Below, piece by piece: positions 1 through 8,049 of a stretch of 64,000 nt of DNA. Under the pieces are notes generated by a model. That model did no database searches. It was not told where the DNA came from and worked only from the letters and a program-made list of their open reading frames with translations. The first letter of the stretch is position 1. Each line of letters opens with the position of its first letter. Made by a program: the position numbers and the translations under genes. The DNA comes from Hyphomicrobiales bacterium (GTDB lineage: Bacteria > Pseudomonadota > Alphaproteobacteria > Rhizobiales > Rhizobiaceae), in assembly GCA_900471815.1 (NCBI GenBank), contig UICE01000001.1, forward strand, positions 1 through 64,000, in the 5' to 3' direction.

Positions 1-77
1 GCCCACACGGATGTGGTCAGACCCAGCGCAAGCGTTGCGGTTAACAATATTGTTTTGATACCCATTATTTTCTCCAT
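1..77 (-). CDS. N-terminus of a secreted protein (partial, runs off window start)
   Basis: The complement strand from an ATG at 77 reads MEKIMGIKTILLTATLALGL and continues TTSVWA, which is a typical Sec signal peptide: a charged start, a hydrophobic core and an Ala-rich end. A purine-rich site (GAAGG) sits about 8 bases upstream of the ATG. An internal ATG at 65 is the alternative start. Only the leader is in the window, so the mature function cannot be told; periplasmic solute-binding proteins of ABC transporters often begin like this, but that is inference. Confidence 0.6.
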   Translation of the reverse strand, partial: MEKIMGIKTILLTATLALGLTTSVW

Positions 78-555
78 GCTGCCAGCACCTTCTACAATGC
101 CGCTCGTTCCCAGATCGACGCTTTACTGTATCTTTGTGCATCCGCGAAGGTGCACCGCACAGGTAAGTTTCCCCTACCTTTTTAGATTGCGATGACTTCG
201 TCAACTGGGATCGCGCAGGTCTTATGCAGAAAGTTGTTTGGGCATGAATTTTTTTGCATCAAACTCAGTGGTGTTACGCACCTTTGCCCCGGAAAAACAC
301 GGAACGTATCAATGTAAAAAAAGCGATTGAGCAACAGGGAAAGCCGGCTTGGTGGTCCACCGTACTTTTCATAAAACTCATCCTCCGACATCCGGCACCT
401 TTGATTCCGGCTTATTAGCTGATGGGCCGTGCCCCACAACAGGTAAAAATCGCCACCCATATTTATCTCCAGTAAAAAACCATTTGCACATGAGAGAAGA
501 ATGGGCAGATTAATGGCTGTTTTCTACGAGCAACGATGAAACAGATTTTTCAAAA
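78..555. other. Intergenic region with one weak ORF
   Basis: This gap separates the leftward secreted-protein gene from the rightward LysR gene and must hold both promoters. The only sizeable reading frame is the 92-codon one at 182-460 on the minus strand, listed separately. No tRNA, repeat or clear terminator was seen. Confidence 0.5.
182..460 (-). CDS. Possible small hypothetical protein
   Basis: This 92-residue frame starts with an ATG preceded by GGAG at a spacing of six bases, which is a good ribosome-binding site, and it lies divergent from the LysR gene at 556, the usual place for a LysR target. The protein (MGGDFYLLWGTAHQL...) matches no family I recognise, has no signal peptide or membrane segment and contains four cysteines spread without a motif. 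It may be a real orphan, the remnant of a LysR target or a chance frame. Confidence 0.3.
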   Translation of the reverse strand: MGGDFYLLWGTAHQLISRNQRCRMSEDEFYEKYGGPPSRLSLLLNRFFYIDTFRVFPGQRCVTPLSLMQKNSCPNNFLHKTCAIPVDEVIAI

Positions 556-1425
556 ATGAAAAACGAGAATTGGGATGACCTGAAACTTTTCCTGCATGTT
601 GCGCGCGAGGGTGGCTTAACCGGCGCATCGGAAAAAACCGGTGCAAGCCCGGCGACAATAGGACGGCGGCTATTGGCTTTGGAGCGCCAGATGGGGCGCA
701 ACTTTTTCATACGGCGGCAAACCGGTTATTCGCTGACCAAGGACGGACAAGCGCTGCTCACACATGTTCTGGCGATGAACGAAGCCGCCCGGTCTATCGG
801 CGCCTGGAATGAAGGCGTCAATGAGCTTCCAACGGTGCGTATTTCAGCTGGCAGCTGGATGTCGCATTTCATGGCGGTCAATCTGGCGCAGCTATGGACG
901 CCTGACGACCCATTCCGTCTTTGTTTCAAGACGGCGGAAATCCGTCTTGATCTGGCGCATCGCGAAGCGGAAATCGGCATTCGCAACAGCTTTCCGGAAA
1001 GCAGCAATCTGGCGGCGCGACCGATCGGCGATGTTGCTTATGCACCCTACTGCGCCAGCCATTTCAACATGGTGCGTGACTGCAACTGGGTGGGGATCGG
1101 GGCTGATGACGCGGTCGCACCTTCTGCGCGCTGGCTGCTTGCTCAGACAGACCTATGGGTGACGATCTGGGCAAATAATCCGCGCATGCTGCATGATCTT
1201 CTGCGTAGCGGAGCCGGACGGGGAGTGCTGCCGTGCTTTGTCGGCGATACCGACCCTTCGCTGGTGCGGGCCGGCGAGGAGATCAAGCCGCTTTATCACC
1301 GGCAATGGCTGGTAATGCATGATGATGACAGGCGGCGCCCGGAAATCCGCACCTTGGTCGAGCGGCTTGCGCAACTGATCGAAAAACAGCAGCCGCTGTT
1401 TCGTGGCCAAAGGCCGAGAGGATGA
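556..1425 (+). CDS. LysR-family transcriptional regulator
   Basis: The protein is a 289-residue LysR-type regulator. Residues about 6-65 form the winged helix-turn-helix (LKLFLHVAREGGLTGASEKT, then a recognition helix ending GRRLLALERQMG), followed by a linker helix and a shortened effector-binding domain. The arrangement resembles LysR proteins that act on a neighbouring divergent gene, but the only divergent candidate is the weak frame at 182-460. No strong ribosome-binding site precedes the ATG. Its stop is directly followed by the stop of the convergent acyl-CoA regulator gene. The ligand is unknown. Confidence 0.85.
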   Translation: MKNENWDDLKLFLHVAREGGLTGASEKTGASPATIGRRLLALERQMGRNFFIRRQTGYSLTKDGQALLTHVLAMNEAARSIGAWNEGVNELPTVRISAGSWMSHFMAVNLAQLWTPDDPFRLCFKTAEIRLDLAHREAEIGIRNSFPESSNLAARPIGDVAYAPYCASHFNMVRDCNWVGIGADDAVAPSARWLLAQTDLWVTIWANNPRMLHDLLRSGAGRGVLPCFVGDTDPSLVRAGEEIKPLYHRQWLVMHDDDRRRPEIRTLVERLAQLIEKQQPLFRGQRPRG

Positions 1426-2871
1426 TTACTGAAAATCAAACGCGCTCAAGCCTGTGACCATTTCATCAAGGCCGAGCGGGCGTGTAACCGGTGGTTCGGC
1501 ACGGGAAAGACAGGCCGAGCGCTCGCACAGGCGGCAGGCGGGCCCGACAGGCGTGAGGCCAACAAACTTGCCAAGAGGCGCGGCACTAATGCTGCGATTT
1601 CCCAGCGCGCTGCCATAGACTGTCTCATCGGCAAAGCTGATGTCACATCCCAGCAGAAGTGCAGTACGACGCGGACGCTCATTGAAAGCGCCTTGCGGAC
1701 CTTCGAGCGTGCGCGCGATGGTCAAAAACTCTGCACCATCCGGCATTTCCACCGCCTCAACCAATATTTGACCGGGCTGCGCAAAGGCCGAATGAATGGC
1801 AAGTTTGGGACAGTCGCCGCCAAAGCGCGATTGTGGAAAACCCTGCGCGCCCGCCCTGCGGAAACGGTTTCCCGCATGATCGACTTCGAGCATGAAAAAG
1901 GGAATGTTGTTACCGGGTGCGGCAAGCGTGGTGAGCCGGTTTGCCGCTTGTTCGAAGGAAACGGAGAAACGAGAGCGCAGCACATCAATGTCATATCTGG
2001 CGCGGGCAGCGGCGGTCTGGAACGCCTGATAGGGCATCATCAGCGCATGGGCGGCGTAGCGGCCAAATTCAAAGCGGGCGATACGGCGGGCTTCGTCGGA
2101 TGAGAATTTGAGATCCTGAATTTCGGCGGCAATGACCACCTGCATGCGGATCAGCGCCGCCTCCATGGCCAGTTCACGCAACTGGTCGAAAGGCGACAGG
2201 CGCTCTGACAGAAACAGGCGCTGCGAGTGACGATCATAACGGCGGCGCCAGTTGGGCATGGTCGCGACTGGCAGGATGCGAACTGTGGTGCCATATTCGC
2301 TTTTCAGCCACGCCTTCAGCGCTCCTGAAAGATCATCCCCGGGCTTTATCAGACTGAGGAAGCTATCTACCTCTCCTTCAATGCGCGGGAAATAATTGGC
2401 GCGGCGCTCCATCACCTCGCGCACTTCATTGAGCGGCAGGCGCGTGCCGGAAAGCGATGGCGCCTGCCCGTCCTTGGCCAGAAGCGCCGAAAGATCCGAC
2501 AGGCGCTCTTGCTGTTCACGATAGGCGCGGTAGAGCTTGATCATGCCGGTGGTAGCATTGGGCGCAGCGTTGGAAATCTCGATCAGTTCCTGATCACCCG
2601 GCAGTTCTCCATTCAACAGCGGATCAGAAAATACCTCTTTCAGCGACGCCATGGACGAGCCGGTTTCAAGCTGCAGCGTATCCAGCTCGATCTTATAGGT
2701 GGAGGATAGCTTGAGCAGGAGCTGCACGGTGAGCGGACGTTGATTGCGCTCGATCAGATTGAGATAGGAAGGCGAAATGCCGAGCGCCTCGGCCATGGAG
2801 GTCTGCGTTAAACCTTGCTCATTGCGGATGCGCCTGATGCGCGGACCTGCGAAGATTTTCCCCTCAGCCAT
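1426..2871 (-). CDS. XRE/IrrE-type short-chain fatty acyl-CoA regulator
   Basis: This is a cytoplasmic regulator with an N-terminal XRE helix-turn-helix (RIRNEQGLTQTSMAEALGIS, with SYLNLIERNQRP following), a middle IrrE/ImmA-like domain and a C-terminal DUF2083 domain containing a cysteine cluster (GPACRLCERSACLSRAEP). Proteins of this build (RamB of Corynebacterium, and the ScfR/MccR type of alphaproteobacteria) control acetate, propionate or glyoxylate genes in response to short-chain acyl-CoA. It is divergent from aceA, which fits directly. I chose the ATG at 2871 (481 residues) because GGGAG lies five bases upstream; an in-frame TTG at 2895 would add eight residues. Confidence 0.85.
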   Translation of the reverse strand: MAEGKIFAGPRIRRIRNEQGLTQTSMAEALGISPSYLNLIERNQRPLTVQLLLKLSSTYKIELDTLQLETGSSMASLKEVFSDPLLNGELPGDQELIEISNAAPNATTGMIKLYRAYREQQERLSDLSALLAKDGQAPSLSGTRLPLNEVREVMERRANYFPRIEGEVDSFLSLIKPGDDLSGALKAWLKSEYGTTVRILPVATMPNWRRRYDRHSQRLFLSERLSPFDQLRELAMEAALIRMQVVIAAEIQDLKFSSDEARRIARFEFGRYAAHALMMPYQAFQTAAARARYDIDVLRSRFSVSFEQAANRLTTLAAPGNNIPFFMLEVDHAGNRFRRAGAQGFPQSRFGGDCPKLAIHSAFAQPGQILVEAVEMPDGAEFLTIARTLEGPQGAFNERPRRTALLLGCDISFADETVYGSALGNRSISAAPLGKFVGLTPVGPACRLCERSACLSRAEPPVTRPLGLDEMVTGLSAFDFQ

Positions 2872-2889
2872 CACAACTCCCGCATTCTG

Positions 2890-3100
2890 TGACAATATTT
2901 ACATTAAAGCGCTGTTTGCAGCCTATTACAACATTTACAGATTTACAATCGCGATCTGTAAATCACATTACAAGATAACTCGATATGTTGGCATAAAATG
3001 GCGATATTTCTCGCTTTCATCGCAGTGCAATGTAAATTTAGTCAAACAGAAGCGGCTATCTTGCTTCCTGATTTGGTCGCCGTGAGTGTTTACATCTATT
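2890..3100. promoter_or_regulatory. aceA / regulator intergenic region with ATTTACA/TGTAAAT array
   Basis: ATTTACA or its complement TGTAAAT occurs at 2897-2903, 2933-2939, 2941-2947, 2957-2963 and 3031-3037, and a near copy (GTTTACA) at about 3088. The copies at 2941 and 2957 lie in an inverted repeat with 8-base arms (GATTTACA and TGTAAATC, 2940-2964) around a 9-base spacer. The array occupies the divergent promoter region of the acyl-CoA regulator and aceA, so it is the probable operator of that regulator. Confidence 0.65.
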
Positions 3101-3113
3101 TTTGGAGACGACA

Positions 3114-4403
3114 ATGACTGATTTTTACAACCTTGTACCGAATGCGCCCGCTGGCCGCTTTGACAATATTGAGCGTCCATATACCGCTGAAGACGTCAAG
3201 CGGCTGCGCGGTTCGGTTCAGATAAAGCACACGCTGGCGGAAAACGGCGCGAACCGGTTGTGGAAACTCATTCACGAGGAGGATTTCGTCAATGCGCTTG
3301 GCGCGCTCTCCGGCAATCAGGCCATGCAGATGGTTCGCGCCGGGCTGAAGGCGATCTATCTCTCGGGCTGGCAGGTTGCCGCAGATGCAAATACAGCCTC
3401 ATCCATGTATCCGGACCAGTCACTTTATCCGGCGAATGCGGCTCCCGAACTGGCAAAGCGCATCAACAAGACGTTGCAGCGTGCCGATCAAATCGAAACC
3501 GCCGAGGGTAAAGGTCTTTCGGTCGATACATGGTTTGCACCGATCATCGCCGATGCTGAAGCAGGTTTTGGTGGGCCCCTGAACGCTTTCGAGATTATGA
3601 AAGCCTTTATCGAGGCAGGCGCGGCGGGCGTTCATTATGAAGACCAGCTCGCTTCGGAAAAGAAGTGCGGCCATCTTGGCGGCAAGGTTCTGATCCCGAC
3701 AGCAGCGCATATTCGCAATCTCAATGCAGCGCGTCTGGCTGCGGACGTGATGGGTACGCCAACACTGGTTATTGCCCGCACGGATGCGGAAGCTGCAAAG
3801 CTGCTGACTTCAGATATTGACGAGCGCGATCAGCCTTTCGTTGATTATGATGCGGGGCGGACAACAGAAGGCTTCTATCAGGTCAAGAATGGCCTCGACT
3901 CCTGCATTGCCCGTGCTGTCGCCTATGCACCACATGCGGATCTTATCTGGTGCGAGACATCCAAGCCTGATCTGGAACAAGCACGACGTTTTGCCGAAGG
4001 CGTGCACAAGGAACATCCGGGCAAGCTACTGGCCTATAATTGTTCGCCTTCCTTCAACTGGAAGAAGCATCTGGATGAAGCAACAATTGCCAAATTCCAG
4101 CGCGAACTCGGTGCGATGGGCTATAAATTCCAGTTTATCACGCTGGCCGGCTTCCATCAGCTGAACTTCGGCATGTTTGAACTGGCACGTGGCTACAAGG
4201 ACCGGCAGATGTCCGCCTATTCGGAACTGCAAGAGGCTGAGTTTGCCGCTGAGGCAAATGGCTACACCGCCACCAAACACCAACGCGAAGTTGGCACAGG
4301 CTATTTTGATGCGGTTTCACTGGCGATCACAGGTGGCCAGTCTTCAACAACCGCAATGAAGGAATCAACGGAAACCGCGCAATTCCGCCCGGCTGCCGAA
4401 TAG
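3114..4403 (+). CDS. aceA: Isocitrate lyase
   Basis: Isocitrate lyase cleaves isocitrate to glyoxylate and succinate, the first step of the glyoxylate bypass, in the cytoplasm. The 429-residue protein has the normal length. The catalytic loop KKCGH is at residues about 183-187, the metal/substrate segment [15 protein letters not shown] at about 140-154, and the NCSPSFNW signature is present. The ATG at 3114 follows GGAG at nine bases; an in-frame TTG at 3102 is less likely. The divergent IrrE-type regulator and shared operator array suggest induction on acetate or fatty acids. Confidence 0.97.
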   Translation: MTDFYNLVPNAPAGRFDNIERPYTAEDVKRLRGSVQIKHTLAENGANRLWKLIHEEDFVNALGALSGNQAMQMVRAGLKAIYLSGWQVAADANTASSMYPDQSLYPANAAPELAKRINKTLQRADQIETAEGKGLSVDTWFAPIIADAEAGFGGPLNAFEIMKAFIEAGAAGVHYEDQLASEKKCGHLGGKVLIPTAAHIRNLNAARLAADVMGTPTLVIARTDAEAAKLLTSDIDERDQPFVDYDAGRTTEGFYQVKNGLDSCIARAVAYAPHADLIWCETSKPDLEQARRFAEGVHKEHPGKLLAYNCSPSFNWKKHLDEATIAKFQRELGAMGYKFQFITLAGFHQLNFGMFELARGYKDRQMSAYSELQEAEFAAEANGYTATKHQREVGTGYFDAVSLAITGGQSSTTAMKESTETAQFRPAAE

Positions 4404-4425
4404 AGATAACAAGAGGAGAACGATC

Positions 4426-4659
4426 ATGGCTTCCATTTCACGCGTAAAAGAACGGGCTGAGGAACAGGCTTCCTCCATGAATACAGACCAGCAGGCTGTT
4501 ATTCGTATGGTTGCCAATGATCTCCATCGCCTCAACCAGTCTGTCATGAAGGCGGTTGATGCCGGAGTTTCGGTCGAGCTGGTCCGCTCTGCCCGTCATC
4601 ATGGCGGCGATGGAAACTGGGGAGACCTTTTGATCCCCGTCGTTGTAACCCGGCAGTAA
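4426..4659 (+). CDS. Small conserved hypothetical protein downstream of aceA
   Basis: The gene begins 22 bases after aceA, with AGAGGAG shortly before its ATG, so it is very probably cotranscribed. The 77-residue protein is soluble and mostly helical in appearance (MASISRVKERAEEQASSMNT...), ending in a short beta-like segment (GDLLIPVVVTRQ). Similar small proteins sit behind aceA in related genomes as I recall, but I know no function. It may be a modulator of the glyoxylate bypass; that is only positional inference. Confidence 0.75.
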   Translation: MASISRVKERAEEQASSMNTDQQAVIRMVANDLHRLNQSVMKAVDAGVSVELVRSARHHGGDGNWGDLLIPVVVTRQ

Positions 4660-4684
4660 AGATCAGGACCGTAATTCTGATCGG

Positions 4685-4772
4685 TAAACCGGTTCCCACT
4701 TTTCCTGGAAATAAGCTTTGTCTACGCAATTCCGGACGGAAAACCGGTTCCCACTTTTCCTGGAATTGCTCT
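4685..4772. repeat. Two RIME-like intergenic repeat copies
   Basis: The 20-base core ACCGGTTCCCACTTTTCCTG followed by GAA occurs at about 4688-4710 and again at about 4743-4765. The second copy is framed by GCAATTCC (from 4727) and GGAATTGC (ending about 4770), so that unit forms a palindrome. Such elements are common between genes of rhizobia and Brucellaceae (RIME-type mosaic elements). They are non-coding here. Confidence 0.75.
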
Positions 4773-4820
4773 GCTGTGGCCTTCTCTGGTTTCGGTCTGG
4801 GGACCAGCACGGCAGCGCAG

Positions 4821-4856
4821 AACCGCCCGCGAGAAATTGCGGGCGGTTTTGTTTTA
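4821..4856 (+). terminator. Rho-independent terminator
   Basis: A ten-base perfect stem, AACCGCCCGC (4821-4830) and GCGGGCGGTT (4839-4848), encloses an 8-base loop and is followed by a T-rich run (TTTTGTTTT). It probably ends the aceA transcript after the repeat cluster. Confidence 0.85.
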
Positions 4857-4932
4857 ACGGTTTCCAAAACGCCTCACCTCGCCCGTCATTCTCTGGCTTG
4901 ACCCGCGAACCCTAAGAACAGGAACGGCGCTA

Positions 4933-5312
4933 TCAATGTGTGGATCCTCGGATCTCCGCACCACTTGCCGTGAGAACGCCGAGAAAATTGAAGAAGCCGG
5001 ACCAGATGACGGCAATCTCGGCGGGAAGCGAGTTCGTATAGATGACTGTCGCGACGGCATTGGCAGTGTCGTGGAAGTCGTTGACGAACTCAAAGCCCAA
5101 TGCTGTGACCAGCGCCAGCCCAAAAGTATCCATGGCACAGCGACAGAGCTCGTCAGATCCCGCGTCAGCGACCAGCCCACGTAGAACATGCCGCCAATGA
5201 AAATGGCAACCACGGCATAATTGGGCAAATTTCCGAGCTTTCCGGGCTTTGCCAATGAGTGATCAACGCCCATTCCCATGTTGGTTGTATCGGGTCATTG
5301 TCATCATGAAAA
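4933..5312 (-). pseudogene. Remnant of a PiT-family inorganic phosphate transporter gene
   Basis: Two overlapping minus-strand frames carry successive pieces of a PitA-like N-terminus. The frame from 5279 gives DHSLAKPGKLGNLPNYAVVA, then IFIGGMFYVGWSLTRDL, a first membrane segment. The frame from 5133 gives ALVTALGFEFVNDFHDTANA and VATVIYTNSLPAEIAVIWSG, matching the PiT signature GFEFVNGFHDTANAVATVIYT with Asp in place of Gly. A frameshift lies between them near 5130-5160. An apparent start (ATG ATG ACA, near 5312) is in yet another frame. After the motif TASGA the similarity ends at about 4960, so some three-quarters of the transporter is absent. The gene cannot make a working permease. Confidence 0.85.
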
Positions 5313-5419
5313 TTCCTCATCGAAATGAAAAATCACTAGGACAATGGCATGAAGCTTTAATGACAATGGGTCTCATTTGCTCTATCGCTTTTTGAAGAAG
5401 AAAAACTCTGGAAACGTCC

Positions 5420-6544
5420 ATGCATAAAGTCGTCATCAGCGGTACAGGCGTTTTCACGCCGGACCAGTCCATCAGCAATGCCGAACTTGTTGAGGCGTTC
5501 AACACTTATGCAGCGCGGCAAAACGAGCTGCATGCGGGCGAAATCGCTGCTGGCACGCGCGATGCGATGACTATGTCAAATGAAGATTTCATCGTCCGCG
5601 CCTCGGGCATTGAAAATCGGTATGTGCTCAATAAATCGGGCATTCTGGATCCCGACATCATGCATCCCGTCCTGCCCGAACGCAGCGATGAAGATCTTTC
5701 CGTCATGGCGCAAATGGCCGTCCATGCTGCCACTCTGGCTTTAAAAAAGGCCGGGCGTGAAGCATCGGAAATTGACGCCGTCATTTGCGCGGCGTCGAAC
5801 CATGAACGCGCCTATCCGGCGATCGCCATCGAAGTGCAGCAGGCCCTTGGTATTGAAGGCTTCGGTTTCGATATGAATGTGGCTTGCTCATCGGCAACAT
5901 TCGGTATTCAGGCGGCCGCCGACATGATCCGCTCCGGCTCCGCTCGCGCAATTCTCATGGTCAATCCGGAAATTTGCTCGGCGCATCTAGAATGGCGCGA
6001 TCGTGACTGCCATTTTATCTTTGGCGATGTTTGTACGGCAGTATTGCTCGAACGCGACGATCTGGCCACCGCAGAAGATCGTTTTGAGATCGTCTCAACG
6101 CGCTGTCTGACGCAGTTCTCCAACAATATCCGCAACAATAATGGCTTTCTGCGCCGTACACGCGAAGGTCACATGAGCGATCGCCGCGATATGCTTTTCA
6201 AGCAGGAGGGCCGCAAGGTTTTCAAACAGGTCGTGCCTATTGTTTCCGATCTTATCCTGACACATCTCGCCGATGAGAATATCGCGCCTGCGCATCTTTC
6301 ACGCCTGTGGTTGCATCAGGCAAATAAGGGAATGAACGATTTGATCGGGGTGAAAGTGCTTGGCCGTGAGCCGGAACCTGGCGAACAGCCCAATATCTTG
6401 CAGGATTACGCCAATACATCATCGGCAGGCTCGATCATCGCATTTTCGAAATATTCCGATGACCTTGCGCCGGGAAGCCTTGGCGTTATCTGCTCATTTG
6501 GAGCGGGATATTCCGTGGGCAGCGTGATTGTACGGAAAGTTTAA
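5420..6544 (+). CDS. Beta-ketoacyl-ACP synthase III-like enzyme (FabH family)
   Basis: This thiolase-fold condensing enzyme has the complete KAS III triad: Cys156 in NVACSSATF, His299 in LWLHQANKG and Asn332 in YANTSSAGS. At 374 residues it is some 50 longer than housekeeping FabH, with extra sequence around residues 30-90 (two segments rich in charged residues), as in FabH-like enzymes of secondary lipid or alkylresorcinol pathways. No acyl carrier protein or other fatty acid gene is beside it, so the acyl acceptor is unknown. The gene stands alone between the phosphate transporter remnant and the convergent oxidase gene. Confidence 0.85.
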   Translation: MHKVVISGTGVFTPDQSISNAELVEAFNTYAARQNELHAGEIAAGTRDAMTMSNEDFIVRASGIENRYVLNKSGILDPDIMHPVLPERSDEDLSVMAQMAVHAATLALKKAGREASEIDAVICAASNHERAYPAIAIEVQQALGIEGFGFDMNVACSSATFGIQAAADMIRSGSARAILMVNPEICSAHLEWRDRDCHFIFGDVCTAVLLERDDLATAEDRFEIVSTRCLTQFSNNIRNNNGFLRRTREGHMSDRRDMLFKQEGRKVFKQVVPIVSDLILTHLADENIAPAHLSRLWLHQANKGMNDLIGVKVLGREPEPGEQPNILQDYANTSSAGSIIAFSKYSDDLAPGSLGVICSFGAGYSVGSVIVRKV

Positions 6545-6569
6545 AGTTACTCTTATTGCAAGAAAGGCT

Positions 6570-7856
6570 CTAAATCCGGTCCACTAGCGCGTACCAGCTG
6601 AGCGCCAGAAACAGCATGGGCGAACGGAATGTGCGCCCTCCCGGAAATGCCGGAACTTTGAGGTCTTCCAGAAGCTTCAGCCGGTCGCGATTGCCAGCAA
6701 CAGTTTCCGCATAGAGCTTGCCGACGAAATTGGACAGCATCACGCCATGTCCCGAATAACCGCCGGCGGAAATCACATTGGGCATGACCTCCCGCACAAA
6801 AGGCTGGCGTGGCATGGTGATACCGACCGATCCGCCCCAGGCTTGAGTCATCTCCACATTGGCAAGCGCCGGATAGATCTCGGCGATCTGGCGGCGAATA
6901 TGGGTGCTTATATCTAGCGGATTGTCGGCTGTATAAGCCTCACGCCCGCCGAACAGCAGGCGTCCATCTTTTGAGCGGCGGAAATAACGTACGACGAAGC
7001 GCGAGTCATCGACGCTTTCACCACCCGGCAGCACCGGGCTATCGTCACCCAATGGCACTGTTGCGCCTATGAAGGAGCGTATCGGCATGACATGCGACGC
7101 GCTGATGGGTTCAAGGTTACCGCCATAGGCATTGACCGCGATCAAGGCCTTTGCCGCAGTGACGGTACCGGTCGCAGTGGTGACACGCACCTTGCCGTTC
7201 TCGGATTTAATGCCGGTGACCTTGGTGTTCTCATAGAGATGAGCGCCTGCCCTTGCCGCTGCGCTGGCGGTGCCGACGACAAGTTTCATCGGCTGGATAT
7301 GCCCGGTTCCTTTGTCGTAAAGGCCGCCGAAATAGCAGTTGGAGCCCAGCCGTTCGGCAGTCTCATCGGCTTCCATATAGTGAATATGCGGATAATTGAA
7401 TCGCGTCGTCATAAGCTCCGCATGTTCGCGGTAGCTCTTGAGGTAACGCTTCTTGTGCACAACGGACATCTGGCCGGGCACATATTCAATATCGATCTGA
7501 TGGGTTTCAGCAAATTCCAGCAAATGGCTCTTTGCCTCTTCGGCAAGCTCGAACAGGGCTTTGGCGCGTTCAAAACCATATTGAGCCTCGAGCTCTTCCG
7601 CCCATGCGCGCTGACCCGTACCAAGCTGGCCGCCATTACGCCCCGACGCCCCGTCGCCAAACCGGAACGCTTCCAGCAGAACAACATCAACACCTGAAGA
7701 CGCCAGATGCACGGCTGCCGACAGGCCGGTGAATCCGCCGCCAATAATCACAACGTCAGCCGTGCGAGAGCCATCCAGAGGTGGATATTCCGTACGATCA
7801 GAAATCGTCGTTTCGTACCACGATATACCGGGCGAGATGGGAGACTGGTAAGCCAT
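6570..7856 (-). CDS. FAD-dependent amine oxidase (gamma-glutamylputrescine oxidase-like)
   Basis: The protein (428 residues from the ATG at 7856; a TTG at 7868 is also in frame) belongs to the DAO family. The dinucleotide-binding motif VVIIGGGFTGLSAAVHLA lies at about residues 36-53, followed by the FAD contact ASGRNGGQ, and the C-terminus has the usual GGYSGHGVMLSNFVGKL closing motif. Such enzymes (PuuB, OrdL) oxidise N-glutamylated or secondary amines in polyamine breakdown. The PuuA-like ligase gene lies just upstream on the same strand, which supports that role, though the substrate is inferred. Confidence 0.85.
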   Translation of the reverse strand: MAYQSPISPGISWYETTISDRTEYPPLDGSRTADVVIIGGGFTGLSAAVHLASSGVDVVLLEAFRFGDGASGRNGGQLGTGQRAWAEELEAQYGFERAKALFELAEEAKSHLLEFAETHQIDIEYVPGQMSVVHKKRYLKSYREHAELMTTRFNYPHIHYMEADETAERLGSNCYFGGLYDKGTGHIQPMKLVVGTASAAARAGAHLYENTKVTGIKSENGKVRVTTATGTVTAAKALIAVNAYGGNLEPISASHVMPIRSFIGATVPLGDDSPVLPGGESVDDSRFVVRYFRRSKDGRLLFGGREAYTADNPLDISTHIRRQIAEIYPALANVEMTQAWGGSVGITMPRQPFVREVMPNVISAGGYSGHGVMLSNFVGKLYAETVAGNRDRLKLLEDLKVPAFPGGRTFRSPMLFLALSWYALVDRI

Positions 7857-7895
7857 ATATTGATGCAATCTTGTTCACTCTTGAGGCAAAAACGC

Positions 7896-8031
7896 CGTGC
7901 GTGGTTCGACGGGACTCACCATGAGGAAGGTATTGCCCTGCAAGTTAATTGCCGAACAGTTTCAGCACCGCAATCAATCACTTCCCTCATGGTGGCCCCT
8001 CCCCAGCTTGTCGAATGGCGAACCACGCACG
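7896..8031. repeat. Bru-RS-like palindromic repeat element
   Basis: The element begins CGTGCGTGGTTCG and ends CGAACCACGCACG, a perfect 13-base terminal inverted repeat. Inside it, ACTCACCATGAGG on the left faces CCTCATGGTGG on the right, so most of the 136 bases can pair. Ends and internal CACCATGAGG motif resemble the Bru-RS elements of Brucella, which are known insertion targets for IS711. It fills the space between the oxidase gene and the glutamine synthetase-like gene. Confidence 0.8.
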
Positions 8032-8049
8032 AAAATGCTGCCGCCAAAC

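Noticed and set aside
7092-7697. A 201-codon plus-strand open frame
   Set aside because: It lies wholly inside the FAD oxidase gene on the other strand, has no ribosome-binding site, and its sequence shows no family features.
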